NCBI GenBank assembly: GCA_016718265.1
Contig: JADKDZ010000001.1
Location: forward strand, 310,001 to 374,000
DNA: 64,000 nt
DNA from: Uliginosibacterium sp.
GTDB taxonomy: Bacteria; Pseudomonadota; Gammaproteobacteria; Burkholderiales; Rhodocyclaceae
Direction: 5' to 3'
Under the pieces are notes generated by a model. The model did no database searches, was not told the DNA's origin, and was given only the letters and a program-made list of their open reading frames with translations. The position numbers and the translations under genes are program-made. Shown piece after piece: positions 34,902 to 43,960 of this stretch. Position 1 is the first letter of the stretch; the number at the start of each line of letters is the position of its first letter.

Positions 34902-35579
34902 TCAGGAACCGGGATTCAACCCCCGACCGCTTTGCGAAAGCGTGTGCCGGAACTGCGCCTTGACACGGTAATACTGCGCCGGCCGATTGGCCTTGCCGGT
35001 CTCCACCGCACCGATGACGGGCTCCAGAATGCCCAGCTCATCCATCTTGCGGCGAAAACTCACCTTGTTGATGGGTTCGTTCAGCAGCGTCTCATACACC
35101 GTTTGCAACTGTGGCAAGGTGAATTGCTCATTGCATAGATAGACCGGCAGCGACGAATAAGTACTCTTCGAGCGCACCCGCTCCAGCGCGGCATGAATGA
35201 TCTGCAGGTGGTCGAAGGGCAGGCTCTTGAGCTGCTCAACGCCCACCAGCTTCAAGTCGCTGCGCTCGGCCTGCTCAATCACCTTGACCGGCACCAATGC
35301 GTAGTAACTGATCGAGACCGACCAGCCGCGCGGATCACGCGCCCGCCCCGAAAACGTGGCCAGCTGCTCCAGATAGGGGCTGACGATGCCTGTCTTCTCA
35401 TGCAGCACCCGGGCCGCGGCCTGCTCGGCATCTTCATCCGCTTCGACGTGCACATAGCCGCCGGGCAAGGCCCAGGCGCCCTGAAACGGCGCCTTGTCGC
35501 GCATATACAGCGCCACCTGAAGGCTCCCGGCACGCAGGGTCAGCAAGACGACATCCACTGTACAAATCACCGATTCCAT
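34902..35579 (-). CDS. nrtR: NrtR-type NUDIX-domain transcriptional regulator of NAD metabolism
   Basis: 225 residues from ATG 35579. The N-terminal NUDIX-like domain contains GAWALPGGYVHVEADEDAEQ and the degenerate Nudix box that follows (AAARVLHEKTGI), which in NrtR proteins senses ADP-ribose rather than hydrolysing it. The C-terminal winged helix (LPQLQTVYETLLNEPINKVSFRRKMDELGIL) is the NrtR DNA-binding part. Divergent from nicotinamidase and NAPRTase genes, the classic NrtR targets. Confidence 0.88.
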   Translation of the reverse strand: MESVICTVDVVLLTLRAGSLQVALYMRDKAPFQGAWALPGGYVHVEADEDAEQAAARVLHEKTGIVSPYLEQLATFSGRARDPRGWSVSISYYALVPVKVIEQAERSDLKLVGVEQLKSLPFDHLQIIHAALERVRSKSTYSSLPVYLCNEQFTLPQLQTVYETLLNEPINKVSFRRKMDELGILEPVIGAVETGKANRPAQYYRVKAQFRHTLSQSGRGLNPGS

Positions 35580-35620
35580 TCCGCTCGCTCTCCCGAGGAT
35601 CAAGGCACATACCTGCACCA

Positions 35621-35645
35621 AACGCGGCTTAGTTTAGCCTGCGTT
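35621..35645. promoter_or_regulatory. Candidate NrtR operator between nrtR and the NAD salvage genes
   Basis: An imperfect inverted repeat, AACGCGGCT (35621-35629), TAGTTT, AGCCTGCGTT (35636-35645), with one bulged base. It sits in the shared 186-bp divergent promoter region. I could not match it to a fixed NrtR consensus, so position is the main support. Confidence 0.4.
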
Positions 35646-35765
35646 CTGCAGCCACGCATTCGACGTGGGGCAAACAAGCCTCAAATCCTTTCTTAGTTGC
35701 ACAGATATACTTAAGTCCGTAGAGTTATCCGCTGCACCGCTCACACCCTTGTCCGGGAGCCCGCC

Positions 35766-36635
35766 ATGGCACGACAGAGTTTTCACTTGCTGATCATCGA
35801 CCCGCAGAACGATTTCTGTGATCTGCCCACGGCATACTGCCCGGCAGACCCGCACAGCGGCACGCCGGTCTCCCCCGCACTGCCCGTCCCCGGCGCGCAC
35901 GCCGACATGCTGCGCCTGGCGGCGCTCATCCGACGCGCCGGACAAGGCCTGAGCGCAATGACCATCACCCTTGACTCGCACCAGCACCTTGACATCGCCC
36001 ACCCCGGCTTCTGGCAGGACGCGGCGGGTCAAGCCATCGCCCCTTTCACCCAGATCAGCGCAGCCGCCTTGCGCTCGGGCAGCTACCTGCCCCGCGTGGC
36101 GTCCGCCCGCAGCCGTGCCCAAACCTATCTCGATGCACTGGAGGCAGCCGGTCGCTACACCCACATGGTATGGCCGGTACACTGCGAAATCGGCACCTGG
36201 GGCCACAGCATTCACCATGATCTACGCCTCGCATGCAACCAGTGGGAAGAAACCCACGCCGCCATCGTCACCAAGCTCCTGAAGGGCATGAATCCCTGGA
36301 CGGAGCATTACAGCGCGCTGCTGGCCGAAGTACCCGACGACACCGATCCGGCGACGCAGCTCAACACCGCGCTACTCGACACCCTGCGCACGGCCGAACG
36401 CGTCTACATCGCGGGCGAAGCGGGCAGCCACTGCGTCAAGGCGACCACCGAGCACATCGTTGCGCACATCGGCGCCGCACACCTGCACAAGCTGGTGCTG
36501 ATTGCCGATTGCATGAGCCCCGTTGCCGGCTTCGAAGTTCAGCAAGCCCTGTTTGTAGACGAGATGCGTGCGCACGGCCTGCGCGCGGCGACCGCGGCAG
36601 AGGTCGCGGACGAACTTCTGCAGAATGCAGATTGA
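35766..36635 (+). CDS. Isochorismatase-fold cysteine hydrolase, probably nicotinamidase-related
   Basis: 289 residues. The catalytic triad of the fold is visible: Asp in LLIIDPQNDFCD (residue 12), Lys in VTKLLKGMN, and Cys in IAGEAGSHCVKATTEHI. Nicotinamidases deamidate nicotinamide to nicotinate. The protein is longer than PncA of E. coli (about 213) and has VWPVHCEIGTWGHSIHHDL in the metal-site region, so a related substrate cannot be excluded. The neighbouring pncB and nrtR strongly favour a role in NAD salvage. The pncB gene begins 10 bp after its stop. Confidence 0.8.
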   Translation: MARQSFHLLIIDPQNDFCDLPTAYCPADPHSGTPVSPALPVPGAHADMLRLAALIRRAGQGLSAMTITLDSHQHLDIAHPGFWQDAAGQAIAPFTQISAAALRSGSYLPRVASARSRAQTYLDALEAAGRYTHMVWPVHCEIGTWGHSIHHDLRLACNQWEETHAAIVTKLLKGMNPWTEHYSALLAEVPDDTDPATQLNTALLDTLRTAERVYIAGEAGSHCVKATTEHIVAHIGAAHLHKLVLIADCMSPVAGFEVQQALFVDEMRAHGLRAATAAEVADELLQNAD

Positions 36636-36645
36636 GACACGCGCC

Positions 36646-37848
36646 ATGACATGCAATATGCCTATCGTTCAGAGCCTGCTCGAAAACGACCTCTACAAAT
36701 TCACCATGTGGCAAGCGCTGCTGCACAGCCACCCCAGTGCGCAGGCCGAATACAGCTTCGTCTGCCGCAATGCCACGGTCTTTCCGCTTGCCGAACTGAA
36801 GCAGGAAGTGGAAGCAGAGCTGGATCACCTGTGCACGCTGAGCTTCAAACAGGACGAACTGGACTACCTCTCCAGCCTGCGCTTCATGAAGAGCGACTTC
36901 GTCGACTTCCTCACCGTCTTCCGCTTCCAGCGCCGCTTCATCGAAGTACGCGCCGAGGGCGAACATCTGCGCATCCGTGCCAAGGGCCCGTTGGTGCACG
37001 TGATGGGTTTCGAGATCTTCGTGCTCTACATCGTCAATGAACTCTACTTCCGCCGCCTCGACCAGCAAGGCGTGCTGGATGTTGCGCGCCAGCGCCTGCA
37101 AGCCAAGATCGATCTGCTCAAAGCCTCTGAAGCCAGCCTGAGTGGCGACGCGGCAACAGGCTTCATGATGTTCGATTTCGGCCTGCGCCGCCGCTTCTCC
37201 GGCGCCTGGCAGGCCGAAGTGGTCAAGCGCCTCGCCGAAGCCGTACCCGCGCTGTTTCGCGGCACCTCGAACGTGCTGCTCGCCAAGGAACTCGGCCTCA
37301 CCCCGATCGGCACCATGGCGCACGAATACCTGCAGGCCTACCAGTCGTTCGGCTTCCGCCTGCGCGACTTCCAGAAAGCCGCGCTCGAAGGCTGGGTGCA
37401 GGAATACCGCGGCGACCTTGGCACCGCACTGACCGATGTCGTCGGCATGGATGCCTTTCTCAACGATTTCGACCTCTACTTCGCCAAGCTCTTCGACGGC
37501 CTGCGCCACGACTCCGGCGATCCCGTGGAGTGGGGCGAGAAAGCCATTGCCCATTACAAGAAGTTACGCATCGACCCGAGCACCAAGCGCCTGGTGTTCT
37601 CCGACGGGCTCACCGTGCCACGCGCCATCGAGCTGTATCGCCACTTCCGCGGCCGCATCCAGACGAGCTACGGCATCGGCACCGATCTCTCCAACGACAC
37701 GCCACACAAGGCACTCAACATCGTCATGAAGATCACCGCCTGCAACGGCCAGCCCGTCGCCAAGCTCTCCGATTCGCCCGGCAAGACGCTGTGTGAAGAT
37801 GAGACTTACCTCGCCTACCTGCGGCAGGTATTCAAGCGCCAGGCGTGA
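36646..37848 (+). CDS. pncB: Nicotinate phosphoribosyltransferase
   Basis: 400 residues from ATG 36646; the frame is open upstream inside the previous gene. Family motifs are present: SLLENDLYKFTMWQALL at the start, FSGAWQAEVVKRLAE, GTSNVLLAKELGLTPIGTMAHEY with the catalytic His-containing region, and FDGLRHDSGDPVEWGEKAI. The enzyme makes nicotinate mononucleotide from nicotinate and PRPP. Together with the upstream hydrolase it forms a nicotinamide salvage route predicted to be NrtR-controlled. Confidence 0.95.
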   Translation: MTCNMPIVQSLLENDLYKFTMWQALLHSHPSAQAEYSFVCRNATVFPLAELKQEVEAELDHLCTLSFKQDELDYLSSLRFMKSDFVDFLTVFRFQRRFIEVRAEGEHLRIRAKGPLVHVMGFEIFVLYIVNELYFRRLDQQGVLDVARQRLQAKIDLLKASEASLSGDAATGFMMFDFGLRRRFSGAWQAEVVKRLAEAVPALFRGTSNVLLAKELGLTPIGTMAHEYLQAYQSFGFRLRDFQKAALEGWVQEYRGDLGTALTDVVGMDAFLNDFDLYFAKLFDGLRHDSGDPVEWGEKAIAHYKKLRIDPSTKRLVFSDGLTVPRAIELYRHFRGRIQTSYGIGTDLSNDTPHKALNIVMKITACNGQPVAKLSDSPGKTLCEDETYLAYLRQVFKRQA

Positions 37849-37880
37849 AGCCTGACTTGTGGGTGCTCCGCGCGTGCTGA

Positions 37881-38744
37881 TCAGCGGTTCCGCGCCAGCC
37901 ACACACCGACGCCTGCCATCGCCATCCCTGCTATCGCCAGCGCTCCGAGGCGTTCGTCAAACAGGGCCCAGGCCAGGACGGCTGTGACGGCGGGGGTGAG
38001 GTAGAAGAGGCTGGTGACGCTGACGGCGCTTCCGCGCTGGATCATGAGGTTGAGCAGGCTGATCGCGGCCAGCGACAGCATCAGGACGAGCCAGAGCAAG
38101 GCGAAGATGAAGGGGGCTTGCCAATCGATGGCGCGGGGCTCAAAGGCGGCGGCCAGGGGCCAGGTAACCAGCAGGCTGGCGGCGAACTGGATCACGGCGC
38201 CGCTGCGCAGATCAAAGCGGGGGCAGAAGCGTTTCTGGTAGAGCGTTCCCAGGGTGATGCCGATCAGGGCGATGACCGCCGGCCACAGGGCCATCAGCGC
38301 CCAGGAGGTGCCGAGGCCGGGGTTACGGCTGTTGAGCACCACCAGCAGCACGCCTGCGAAACCGAGCAGCAAACCCAGCCATTGCGAGCGACTGACCCGC
38401 TCGCCGAGCAGGAGCCCGGCGGCCAGCGCGGTGAGAATGGGCTGCAGCCCGACGATCAGGCTGGTCAGGGCGGCGGGCAGGCCTTGCTGGATCGCGAGGA
38501 ACACGCCATTCAGATAGGTCGCCTGCATCAGCACGCCCGCAATCGCAATATGCGCGACCTGCCGCCACCCGCGCGGCCATGACGCGCGAAACGCCCAGGC
38601 CGCCAACAGCATCAAGCCCAGCACCAGCGCGCAGCGAACGCTGACGAAGCTCAGCGCTCCGGCAAAGGGCAGGCCAAACTTGGCGCCGATGAAGCCGGTA
38701 CTCCAGAGCAGGACAAACAGGGGAGCGAGCAGACGTTCGAGCAC
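37881..38744 (-). CDS. EamA/DMT-superfamily transporter
   Basis: 287 residues with ten predicted transmembrane helices in two EamA repeats (LFVLLWSTGFIGAKFG at the start; SLFYLTPAVTAVLAWALFDERLGALAIAGMAMAGVGVWL at the end). A metabolite exporter is likely; substrate unknown. A perfect 26-bp palindrome lies 40 bp upstream of its ATG and may regulate it. Confidence 0.85.
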   Translation of the reverse strand: MLERLLAPLFVLLWSTGFIGAKFGLPFAGALSFVSVRCALVLGLMLLAAWAFRASWPRGWRQVAHIAIAGVLMQATYLNGVFLAIQQGLPAALTSLIVGLQPILTALAAGLLLGERVSRSQWLGLLLGFAGVLLVVLNSRNPGLGTSWALMALWPAVIALIGITLGTLYQKRFCPRFDLRSGAVIQFAASLLVTWPLAAAFEPRAIDWQAPFIFALLWLVLMLSLAAISLLNLMIQRGSAVSVTSLFYLTPAVTAVLAWALFDERLGALAIAGMAMAGVGVWLARNR

Positions 38745-38783
38745 GGAAAGCGACCTCGTTGCGGGGAAGAGAGTCCGGATACA

Positions 38784-38809
38784 GGTTCTTCAGGCATGCC
38801 TGAAGAACC
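38784..38809. promoter_or_regulatory. Perfect 26-bp palindrome upstream of the EamA transporter gene
   Basis: GGTTCTTCAGGCA followed directly by its exact reverse complement TGCCTGAAGAACC. With no loop and no T-run it is a poor terminator but a good dyad operator. It lies 40-65 bp upstream of the transporter start. Confidence 0.5.
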
Positions 38810-38857
38810 GCACCAGATAAGGGTTTACAAGGCATGCTTGCGTGGCCAGCCGGGCAT

Positions 38858-38885
38858 GAAAAAGCGGCGCTCGCGGCGCCGCTTC
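38858..38885 (-). terminator. Terminator after yebC
   Basis: AAGCGGCGC pairs with GGCGCCGCTT around a TCGC loop, and on the minus strand a run of five T follows. It lies 24 bp after the yebC stop. Confidence 0.75.
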
Positions 38886-38908
38886 GGGAGGCCAATGGCC
38901 GACGCCGC

Positions 38909-39634
38909 TTACTCGTCAAATGCCGCCGAGGTATAGACTTCCTGCACGTCATCAAGGCTGTCGAGAGCATCCAGCAGCTTCTGCATGCGGGCAACATCTT
39001 CGCCAGTGAGCTCGGTCTCGTTCAGCGCCTTCATGGTCACTTCGCCAAACTCGGCCTTGAAGCCGGCGGACTCCAGCCGCTCCTTGACGGCGGTGAATTC
39101 CCAGGGGCCGGTGATGACTTCGATGGAGCCGTCGTCATTGGTCACGACATCTTCGGCGCCGGCATCGATGCCGACTTCCATGAGCGCGTCTTCATTCGTG
39201 CCGGGCGCAAACAGCAGGGTGCCGCAGTGCTTGAACTGGAAGGCCACGCAGCCATCGGTACCCATGTTGCCGCCATATTTGCTGAAGGCATGGCGCACAT
39301 CCGCCACGGTACGCACCTTGTTGTCGGTGAGGCAATCCACCATCACCGCAGCGCCGCCGATGCCATAGCCTTCGTAGCGGACTTCTTCATAGGTCACGCC
39401 TTCAAGCTGGCCGGTGCCGCGCTTGATGGCGTTCTCGATGTTGTCCTTGGGCATGGATTCGGCCTTGGCCTTTTCCACCGCCAGCCGCAGACGCGGGTTG
39501 GACGACAGATCGGCCCCGCCCAGCTTGGCGGCGACCGTGACTTCCTTGATCAGTTTGGTGAAAACCTTGCCCCGCTTGGCGTCCTGACGGCCCTTGCGGT
39601 GCTGGATATTGGCCCATTTGGAATGCCCGGCCAT
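38909..39634 (-). CDS. yebC: YebC/PmpR-family regulatory protein
   Basis: 241 residues starting MAGHSKWANIQHRKGRQDAKRGKVFTKLIKEV, the family signature. Also present are NIENAIKRGTGQ, YEGYGIGGAAVMVDCLTDNKVRT and the C-terminal LLDALDSLDDVQEVYTSA. Members act as transcriptional regulators, or on ribosomes to relieve stalling (TACO1-like). Usually next to ruvC; here it is separate. Confidence 0.96.
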   Translation of the reverse strand: MAGHSKWANIQHRKGRQDAKRGKVFTKLIKEVTVAAKLGGADLSSNPRLRLAVEKAKAESMPKDNIENAIKRGTGQLEGVTYEEVRYEGYGIGGAAVMVDCLTDNKVRTVADVRHAFSKYGGNMGTDGCVAFQFKHCGTLLFAPGTNEDALMEVGIDAGAEDVVTNDDGSIEVITGPWEFTAVKERLESAGFKAEFGEVTMKALNETELTGEDVARMQKLLDALDSLDDVQEVYTSAAFDE

Positions 39635-39760
39635 AGTGTCCTCTGCGAAGTGTCTGATAGATAAGGTGCGCGATTATACAACCGCCGATCTGCCCGCCAG
39701 CCGTCATGGCGCAGAATTCGGCTAGATTGGCGACTCTCTTCCTGGTGTCGGAGCCTGATC

Positions 39761-40408
39761 ATGCCGCGCTGCATCGCCCTGCTGCTGTTCCTGTTCGCCC
39801 TGTCTGCTCCCGCATTGGCCGCTGAAGCGGGGTCGGGGCTCACCTCATTCAGCTACGACGGCTGCGTCAACGCCGCCGGCAAACCCGTTCCGTCTCGCGC
39901 CGACAGCAGCCTGGCGCGCTTTGCCGAAGCACGGCTGGAGCACGACAACAGCCTGGCGATCTACTACAACCCCCAGGCGCTACCTGAGTTGCTGCCGGAG
40001 ACGCGGCTCTTCCTGTTCGCCCAGGAATGCGCGCGCTTCGCGCTCAAGCAGCCCCTGCAGGCGGAGCGCAGCGAGGCGCAGATTGAAGCCGCAGACTGCT
40101 GGGCGTTTGGCGTGCTGAACCGGTCCCGCGGGCAAAAACCCGCACAGAATGCCGAGGCGCTGAAGTTCGACTTGCCGGCCAGCGATGAGCTCTGGCAGCG
40201 CATTGGCTCGCCCACCCGCGAATTGAAACTCGACGCTTGCCCGCAGCGCGGCGCCCGCGGCAATCTCGCACTGCCGGGCGATAGCCTGCATTCCGACAAA
40301 TGGAATGCCTGCGTCCAGTCCTGCGGCGCCAAGCTGTATGCCTGCGGCCGCGCCGCCAGTTGCCAGAGCAGCTACAACGCCTGCAGCGCGAGTTGCGACG
40401 GCAAGTAG
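39761..40408 (+). CDS. Exported Cys-rich protein of unknown function
   Basis: 215 residues with a signal peptide (MPRCIALLLFLFALSAPALA, cleavage at ALA-AEA). The C-terminal end is Cys-dense: WNACVQSCGAKLYACGRAASC and YNACSASCDGK, a CxxxC-repeat helical hairpin pattern likely to form disulfides in the periplasm. Divergent from yebC. Not recognised. Confidence 0.65.
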   Translation: MPRCIALLLFLFALSAPALAAEAGSGLTSFSYDGCVNAAGKPVPSRADSSLARFAEARLEHDNSLAIYYNPQALPELLPETRLFLFAQECARFALKQPLQAERSEAQIEAADCWAFGVLNRSRGQKPAQNAEALKFDLPASDELWQRIGSPTRELKLDACPQRGARGNLALPGDSLHSDKWNACVQSCGAKLYACGRAASCQSSYNACSASCDGK

Positions 40409-40510
40409 CCCCCGTATCAGACGCCGATCAAGCCAGGCCATCCCGCATGCGCTAGCATGCGGGGAAGGCAGGCACGTCGGGTTGCCCGCCGCACTCAAGA
40501 CGGGGGTTCC

Positions 40511-41578
40511 ATGAGCAGTCCGATCACGGTTGGCGTCCGCGCCGATGCGGTCGTCACACTCCTTGCCGCAGCCGCTATTCGCGCCGGGCAAGCCGTGGCC
40601 GCTGGTTATGCCGAAGCCGACCGGCTGCGCGGCCAGCACGCCGAATCCGCACAACACCGCGCCGCCGCGCAGCACACTGCCGAGCAACACGGACTGGCGA
40701 CACTGCAAGCCGAGATCGCCGCCAGTGAGGCGCGCCTGCAGAGTCTCGCCAGTCTGGGGGCCGCGATGGGTCTCGCGGAACGGGTACAAGCCAGCCAGCC
40801 GCAGCCCCCCGCCCACCGCGATCAGGCCAGTCTCGCGGCCTATGCACGCGGGCTGGCGGCACTGGCAGATTCCTTGCAACAGATCCTGCTGACCGAAGCC
40901 GGCCAGCATGCCAGCCCTGCGCTGGATACCGCCCTGGCCAGCTTCACCCACGCGGCGGATGCGCCCCGGCAGACCGCTTCGGCACGCCTCCTGGCGCGCA
41001 GCGCCCACCTCGGCGAAGTACCCATCGAGCTCGCCCGCCTTGCTGACGAGCTGGACGCCTGCCTGCCCGGCGAGCGCGCCGAGTTGCTCGCCACCGAACT
41101 GCGCCTGCGCATCCAGCAGCAACTCAAGGCCGCACAGGCCAAGGCACTGGAAGCCGCCACCGCGCTCGTCATCGAGCAATCGCTCAAGGATCTGGGCTAT
41201 CAGGTTGAAGAGGTGGCGCACACCCTCTACGTGGAAGGCGGCGCGGTACATTTCCGCCGCCCGGGCTGGGGCGATTACATGGTGCGCATGCGCCTGGACA
41301 CGCAGCGCCACAGTGCGAATTTCAATGTCATCCGCGCCGTGAATGAAGGCGACAACGAACGCAGCGTGCGCGACCACCTCGCCGAAGACCGCTGGTGCAG
41401 CGAATTCCCGGCGCTGATGCAGGCGCTGGAAGCGCGCGGTGTGATGTTCAACGTCACCCGCCGGATCGAGCCCGGCGATCTGCCGGTGCAGCTCGTCAAT
41501 CGTGACAAACTGCCGCAGTTTGCGGACGAAGAAGCCCACCATAGCGCCCAGACCCTGCGCGCCCGGGAGATCAAATGA
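40511..41578 (+). CDS. Coiled-coil partner protein of the adjacent AAA+ ATPase
   Basis: 355 residues from ATG 40511. Residues 15-110 are Ala/Gln/Glu-rich coiled coil; 150-230 are helical (ELARLADELDACLPGERAELLATELRLRIQQQLKAAQAKALEAAT in parts); the last 130 residues form an alpha/beta domain (LYVEGGAVHFRRPGWGDYMVRMRLD, MFNVTRRIEPGDLPVQL). No signal or membrane segment. The stop overlaps the AAA+ start by 4 bp (ATGA), so the two products are made together and probably form a complex. Family not known to me. Confidence 0.7.
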   Translation: MSSPITVGVRADAVVTLLAAAAIRAGQAVAAGYAEADRLRGQHAESAQHRAAAQHTAEQHGLATLQAEIAASEARLQSLASLGAAMGLAERVQASQPQPPAHRDQASLAAYARGLAALADSLQQILLTEAGQHASPALDTALASFTHAADAPRQTASARLLARSAHLGEVPIELARLADELDACLPGERAELLATELRLRIQQQLKAAQAKALEAATALVIEQSLKDLGYQVEEVAHTLYVEGGAVHFRRPGWGDYMVRMRLDTQRHSANFNVIRAVNEGDNERSVRDHLAEDRWCSEFPALMQALEARGVMFNVTRRIEPGDLPVQLVNRDKLPQFADEEAHHSAQTLRAREIK

Positions 41579-43410
41579 GCACGCCCACCCCGCGCTGGCT
41601 GGCGGACCTCAGCCGTCTGCTGGCGATCCGCTCGCAGTTCGTGATTTCCGGCAACATCCGCGACAGCTTTCTGCAGCCGATCGGTGCGAGCGCCGCGCTG
41701 GTGCCGCTCACCCGTGCTTTGTGGGAGACCCTCAAGGCGCAGGGCTTTCGCTGCCTGCTGATCTTCGACCCCATCGACGGCCTGCGCGTTTATCCCAATG
41801 AAGCCGAGCCGCGCGAGCTGGCCGAGCGCCTTTTCGACCTCAAGCTCGCCAATGGCAGCCAGCTGGTCAGCCTGGAAACGCTGAGCAACCTGATGAAGAA
41901 TCTGGTCGGCCAGCGCGAGGCGCGCTGCGCGCTGCTCATCGACTTTGCCTCGCGCCTTCCGCGCCAGGTCGACCACCTCTCCGAAGCCGAGCACCGCTTC
42001 TTCGTCGCCGCTGAAAAGCTCTCGCTGCATGCTGCCGCCCTGCCCGGAAAAGAAGGCAGCGCCTTGCTCTTCAACCCGGTGTTGTGGCTGATGAATCGGC
42101 CGCAAGATTTGCCCTCGTGGTTCGCGCTGGACAGCGAACGTGTGGCGAGCCTGATCGTCGCCCGCCCGGATTACGAAACCCGCGCCGCCGCCGCCAGCCA
42201 GCTTGCCCCCTTGTTCGCCGGCCACGCGGAGGCCACGGAGGCCGCGCGCGCCAAGTTCCTCAAGAGCTTCACCGAAGGCACCGAAGGCATGAGCCTCTCT
42301 GCGCTCGCCGACATCACCGAGCTGGCCAATCGTCAGCAACTCGGGCTCGGCGCCATCGACGACGCGGTGCGCTGCTATAAGGTCGGCGCGCTCGACAACC
42401 CCTGGCGCAAGGATTACCTGCGCGCCAAGATCCGCGAGGGCCAAGGCTTCATCGAAGATCGCGTCAAGGGGCAGCATCGCGCCGTCACCAAAACCCTGGA
42501 CATTCTCAAACGCTCGGTGATGGGCATGACCGGCGCCCAGGCGCGCGCGGGCTCCAGCCGACCGCGCGGCGTGCTGTTCTTCGCCGGCCCCACCGGCGTG
42601 GGCAAGACCGAACTCGCCAAGACGCTGACCCAGCTGGTTTTCGGCGACGAGCGCGCCTATCTGCGCTTCGACATGAGCGAGTTTGCCGAAGAGCACAGCA
42701 GCGCGCGACTTCTGGGCGCGCCGCCCGGCTACATCGGCTTCGATGCCGGCGGCGAGCTGACCAATGCGGTCCGCGAGAAGCCCTTCTCGGTCGTGCTCTT
42801 CGACGAGATCGAAAAAGCCCATCCGCGTATCCTCGACAAATTCCTCCAGATCCTCGAAGACGGCCGCCTCACCGATGGCCGTGGCGACACCGCCTACTTC
42901 TCCGAAACCATTCTGGTGTTCACCTCCAACCTCGGCATCTACGTCGAAAACGAGCAAGGTCAGCGCGTCCAGAACGTGCGCCCCGGCGACACCTATGACG
43001 CCGTTGAAGCAAAAGTGCGCGAAGCCATCGGCGACTATTTCAAATACCGCCTCTCGCGTCCCGAGATTCTCAACCGCATCGGCGACAACATCGTCGTCTT
43101 CGACTTCATTTCCGCCGAAGTTGCCGAACGCATTTTCGACGGCATGCTCAAGAACATCGCCCGTCGCGTCTTCGAAGAACTCAAGCTGCAACTTGCCATG
43201 CCTGCCGAAGTCCGTGCCGCCCTGCTCGCCCGCTGCACCCGCGACCTCGCCAACGGCGGCCGCGGCATCGGCAACGCGCTGGAAGCCAGCTTCATCAACC
43301 CGCTCTCGCGTGCGCTGTTCGAGCATGAGCTGGAAGGCAAGCAGCGCTTGGTCGTGAGCGGCATCCGCGAGGAAGACAAGGTGGTCAGCCTCAGCTTGCA
43401 GCTGGGATAG
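41575..43410 (+). CDS. ClpB-like AAA+ ATPase with a degenerate N-terminal AAA domain
   Basis: 611 residues. The active module has Walker A GPTGVGKT (338-345), pore loop GAPPGYIGFD (381-390) and Walker B VVLFDEIEKAHP (406-417), followed by sensor and D2 small-domain segments, as in ClpA/ClpB. A GYIG pore loop implies threading of protein substrates. The N-terminal 200 residues begin FVISGNIRDSF and keep Walker B-like strands (CLLIFDPIDGL, ALLIDFASRLP) but lack a P-loop, suggesting an inactive AAA-like domain. No ClpN domain or ClpB middle domain. Coupled to the coiled-coil gene. Confidence 0.88.
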   Translation: MSTPTPRWLADLSRLLAIRSQFVISGNIRDSFLQPIGASAALVPLTRALWETLKAQGFRCLLIFDPIDGLRVYPNEAEPRELAERLFDLKLANGSQLVSLETLSNLMKNLVGQREARCALLIDFASRLPRQVDHLSEAEHRFFVAAEKLSLHAAALPGKEGSALLFNPVLWLMNRPQDLPSWFALDSERVASLIVARPDYETRAAAASQLAPLFAGHAEATEAARAKFLKSFTEGTEGMSLSALADITELANRQQLGLGAIDDAVRCYKVGALDNPWRKDYLRAKIREGQGFIEDRVKGQHRAVTKTLDILKRSVMGMTGAQARAGSSRPRGVLFFAGPTGVGKTELAKTLTQLVFGDERAYLRFDMSEFAEEHSSARLLGAPPGYIGFDAGGELTNAVREKPFSVVLFDEIEKAHPRILDKFLQILEDGRLTDGRGDTAYFSETILVFTSNLGIYVENEQGQRVQNVRPGDTYDAVEAKVREAIGDYFKYRLSRPEILNRIGDNIVVFDFISAEVAERIFDGMLKNIARRVFEELKLQLAMPAEVRAALLARCTRDLANGGRGIGNALEASFINPLSRALFEHELEGKQRLVVSGIREEDKVVSLSLQLG

Positions 43411-43493
43411 GGCAGGCTCCCTTGTTTATGCATTATAAATATATAGATGCCTGTAGAGCCGCACCCAGCAAGGCTCTGCAGGCAGGCCACAAA

Positions 43494-43580
43494 GTAGCCC
43501 GGATGCAGGCCGCAGGCCGAAATCCGGGGAAAGCGGCTGACAAAAGCTCCCGGATTCCGCCTTGCCGCATCCGGGCTACG
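43494..43580. repeat. Interspersed palindromic repeat, family 1 (copy c)
   Basis: Starts GTAGCCCGGATGCAGG, ends GCATCCGGGCTACG, with inner ATCCGGGG and CCCGGATTCC blocks. Lies between the AAA+ gene and ybjQ. Confidence 0.75.
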
Positions 43581-43620
43581 TTCAGGGTTTCCAAGCGTTT
43601 TTCGTGCAGGAGTTCAGCTC

Positions 43621-43950
43621 ATGGAAGCAAAAATGGTCACTACCGCCCTGGAGCTGCCGGGGCATGAGATCGTCAGCAATGTCGGTGTCGTACGCGGCAT
43701 CGTGGTGCGCTCGCGCTCCATCGTCGGTTCCTTCTTCGGCGGGCTGCAGACGATCTTCGGCGGCAACATCACGATCTATACCAACCTGTGTGAGCAGGCG
43801 CGGAAAGACGCCTATCGGCTGATGACCGTGCACGCGGAGCGAAACGGCGCCAACGCCATCATCGCCATGCATTACGACACGACCGAGATCATGAGCGGCG
43901 TGACCGAGGTCATCTGCTATGGCACCGCCGTCGTCGTCAAACCACGCTGA
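43621..43950 (+). CDS. YbjQ/UPF0145-family protein
   Basis: 109 residues, AGGAG 9 bp before ATG 43621. Shows the family pattern GHEIVSNVGVVRGIVVRSRSIVGSF, LCEQARKDAYRLMTVHAERNGANAIIAMHYDTTEI and VICYGTAVVV. These proteins form pentameric rings; a heavy-metal-binding role has been suggested but not proven. Followed 10 bp later by a small membrane protein gene. Confidence 0.9.
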   Translation: MEAKMVTTALELPGHEIVSNVGVVRGIVVRSRSIVGSFFGGLQTIFGGNITIYTNLCEQARKDAYRLMTVHAERNGANAIIAMHYDTTEIMSGVTEVICYGTAVVVKPR

Positions 43951-43960
43951 GCCCGCGCAC

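Noticed and set aside
40442..40463. Hairpin CCCGCATGC-GCTA-GCATGCGGG as a terminator
   Set aside because: No T-run follows on either strand; may be an inverted repeat of another kind.
41275..43326. 683-residue open frame on the minus strand opposite the AAA+ gene
   Set aside because: Shadow of the AAA+ ATPase, which has complete Walker motifs on the plus strand.
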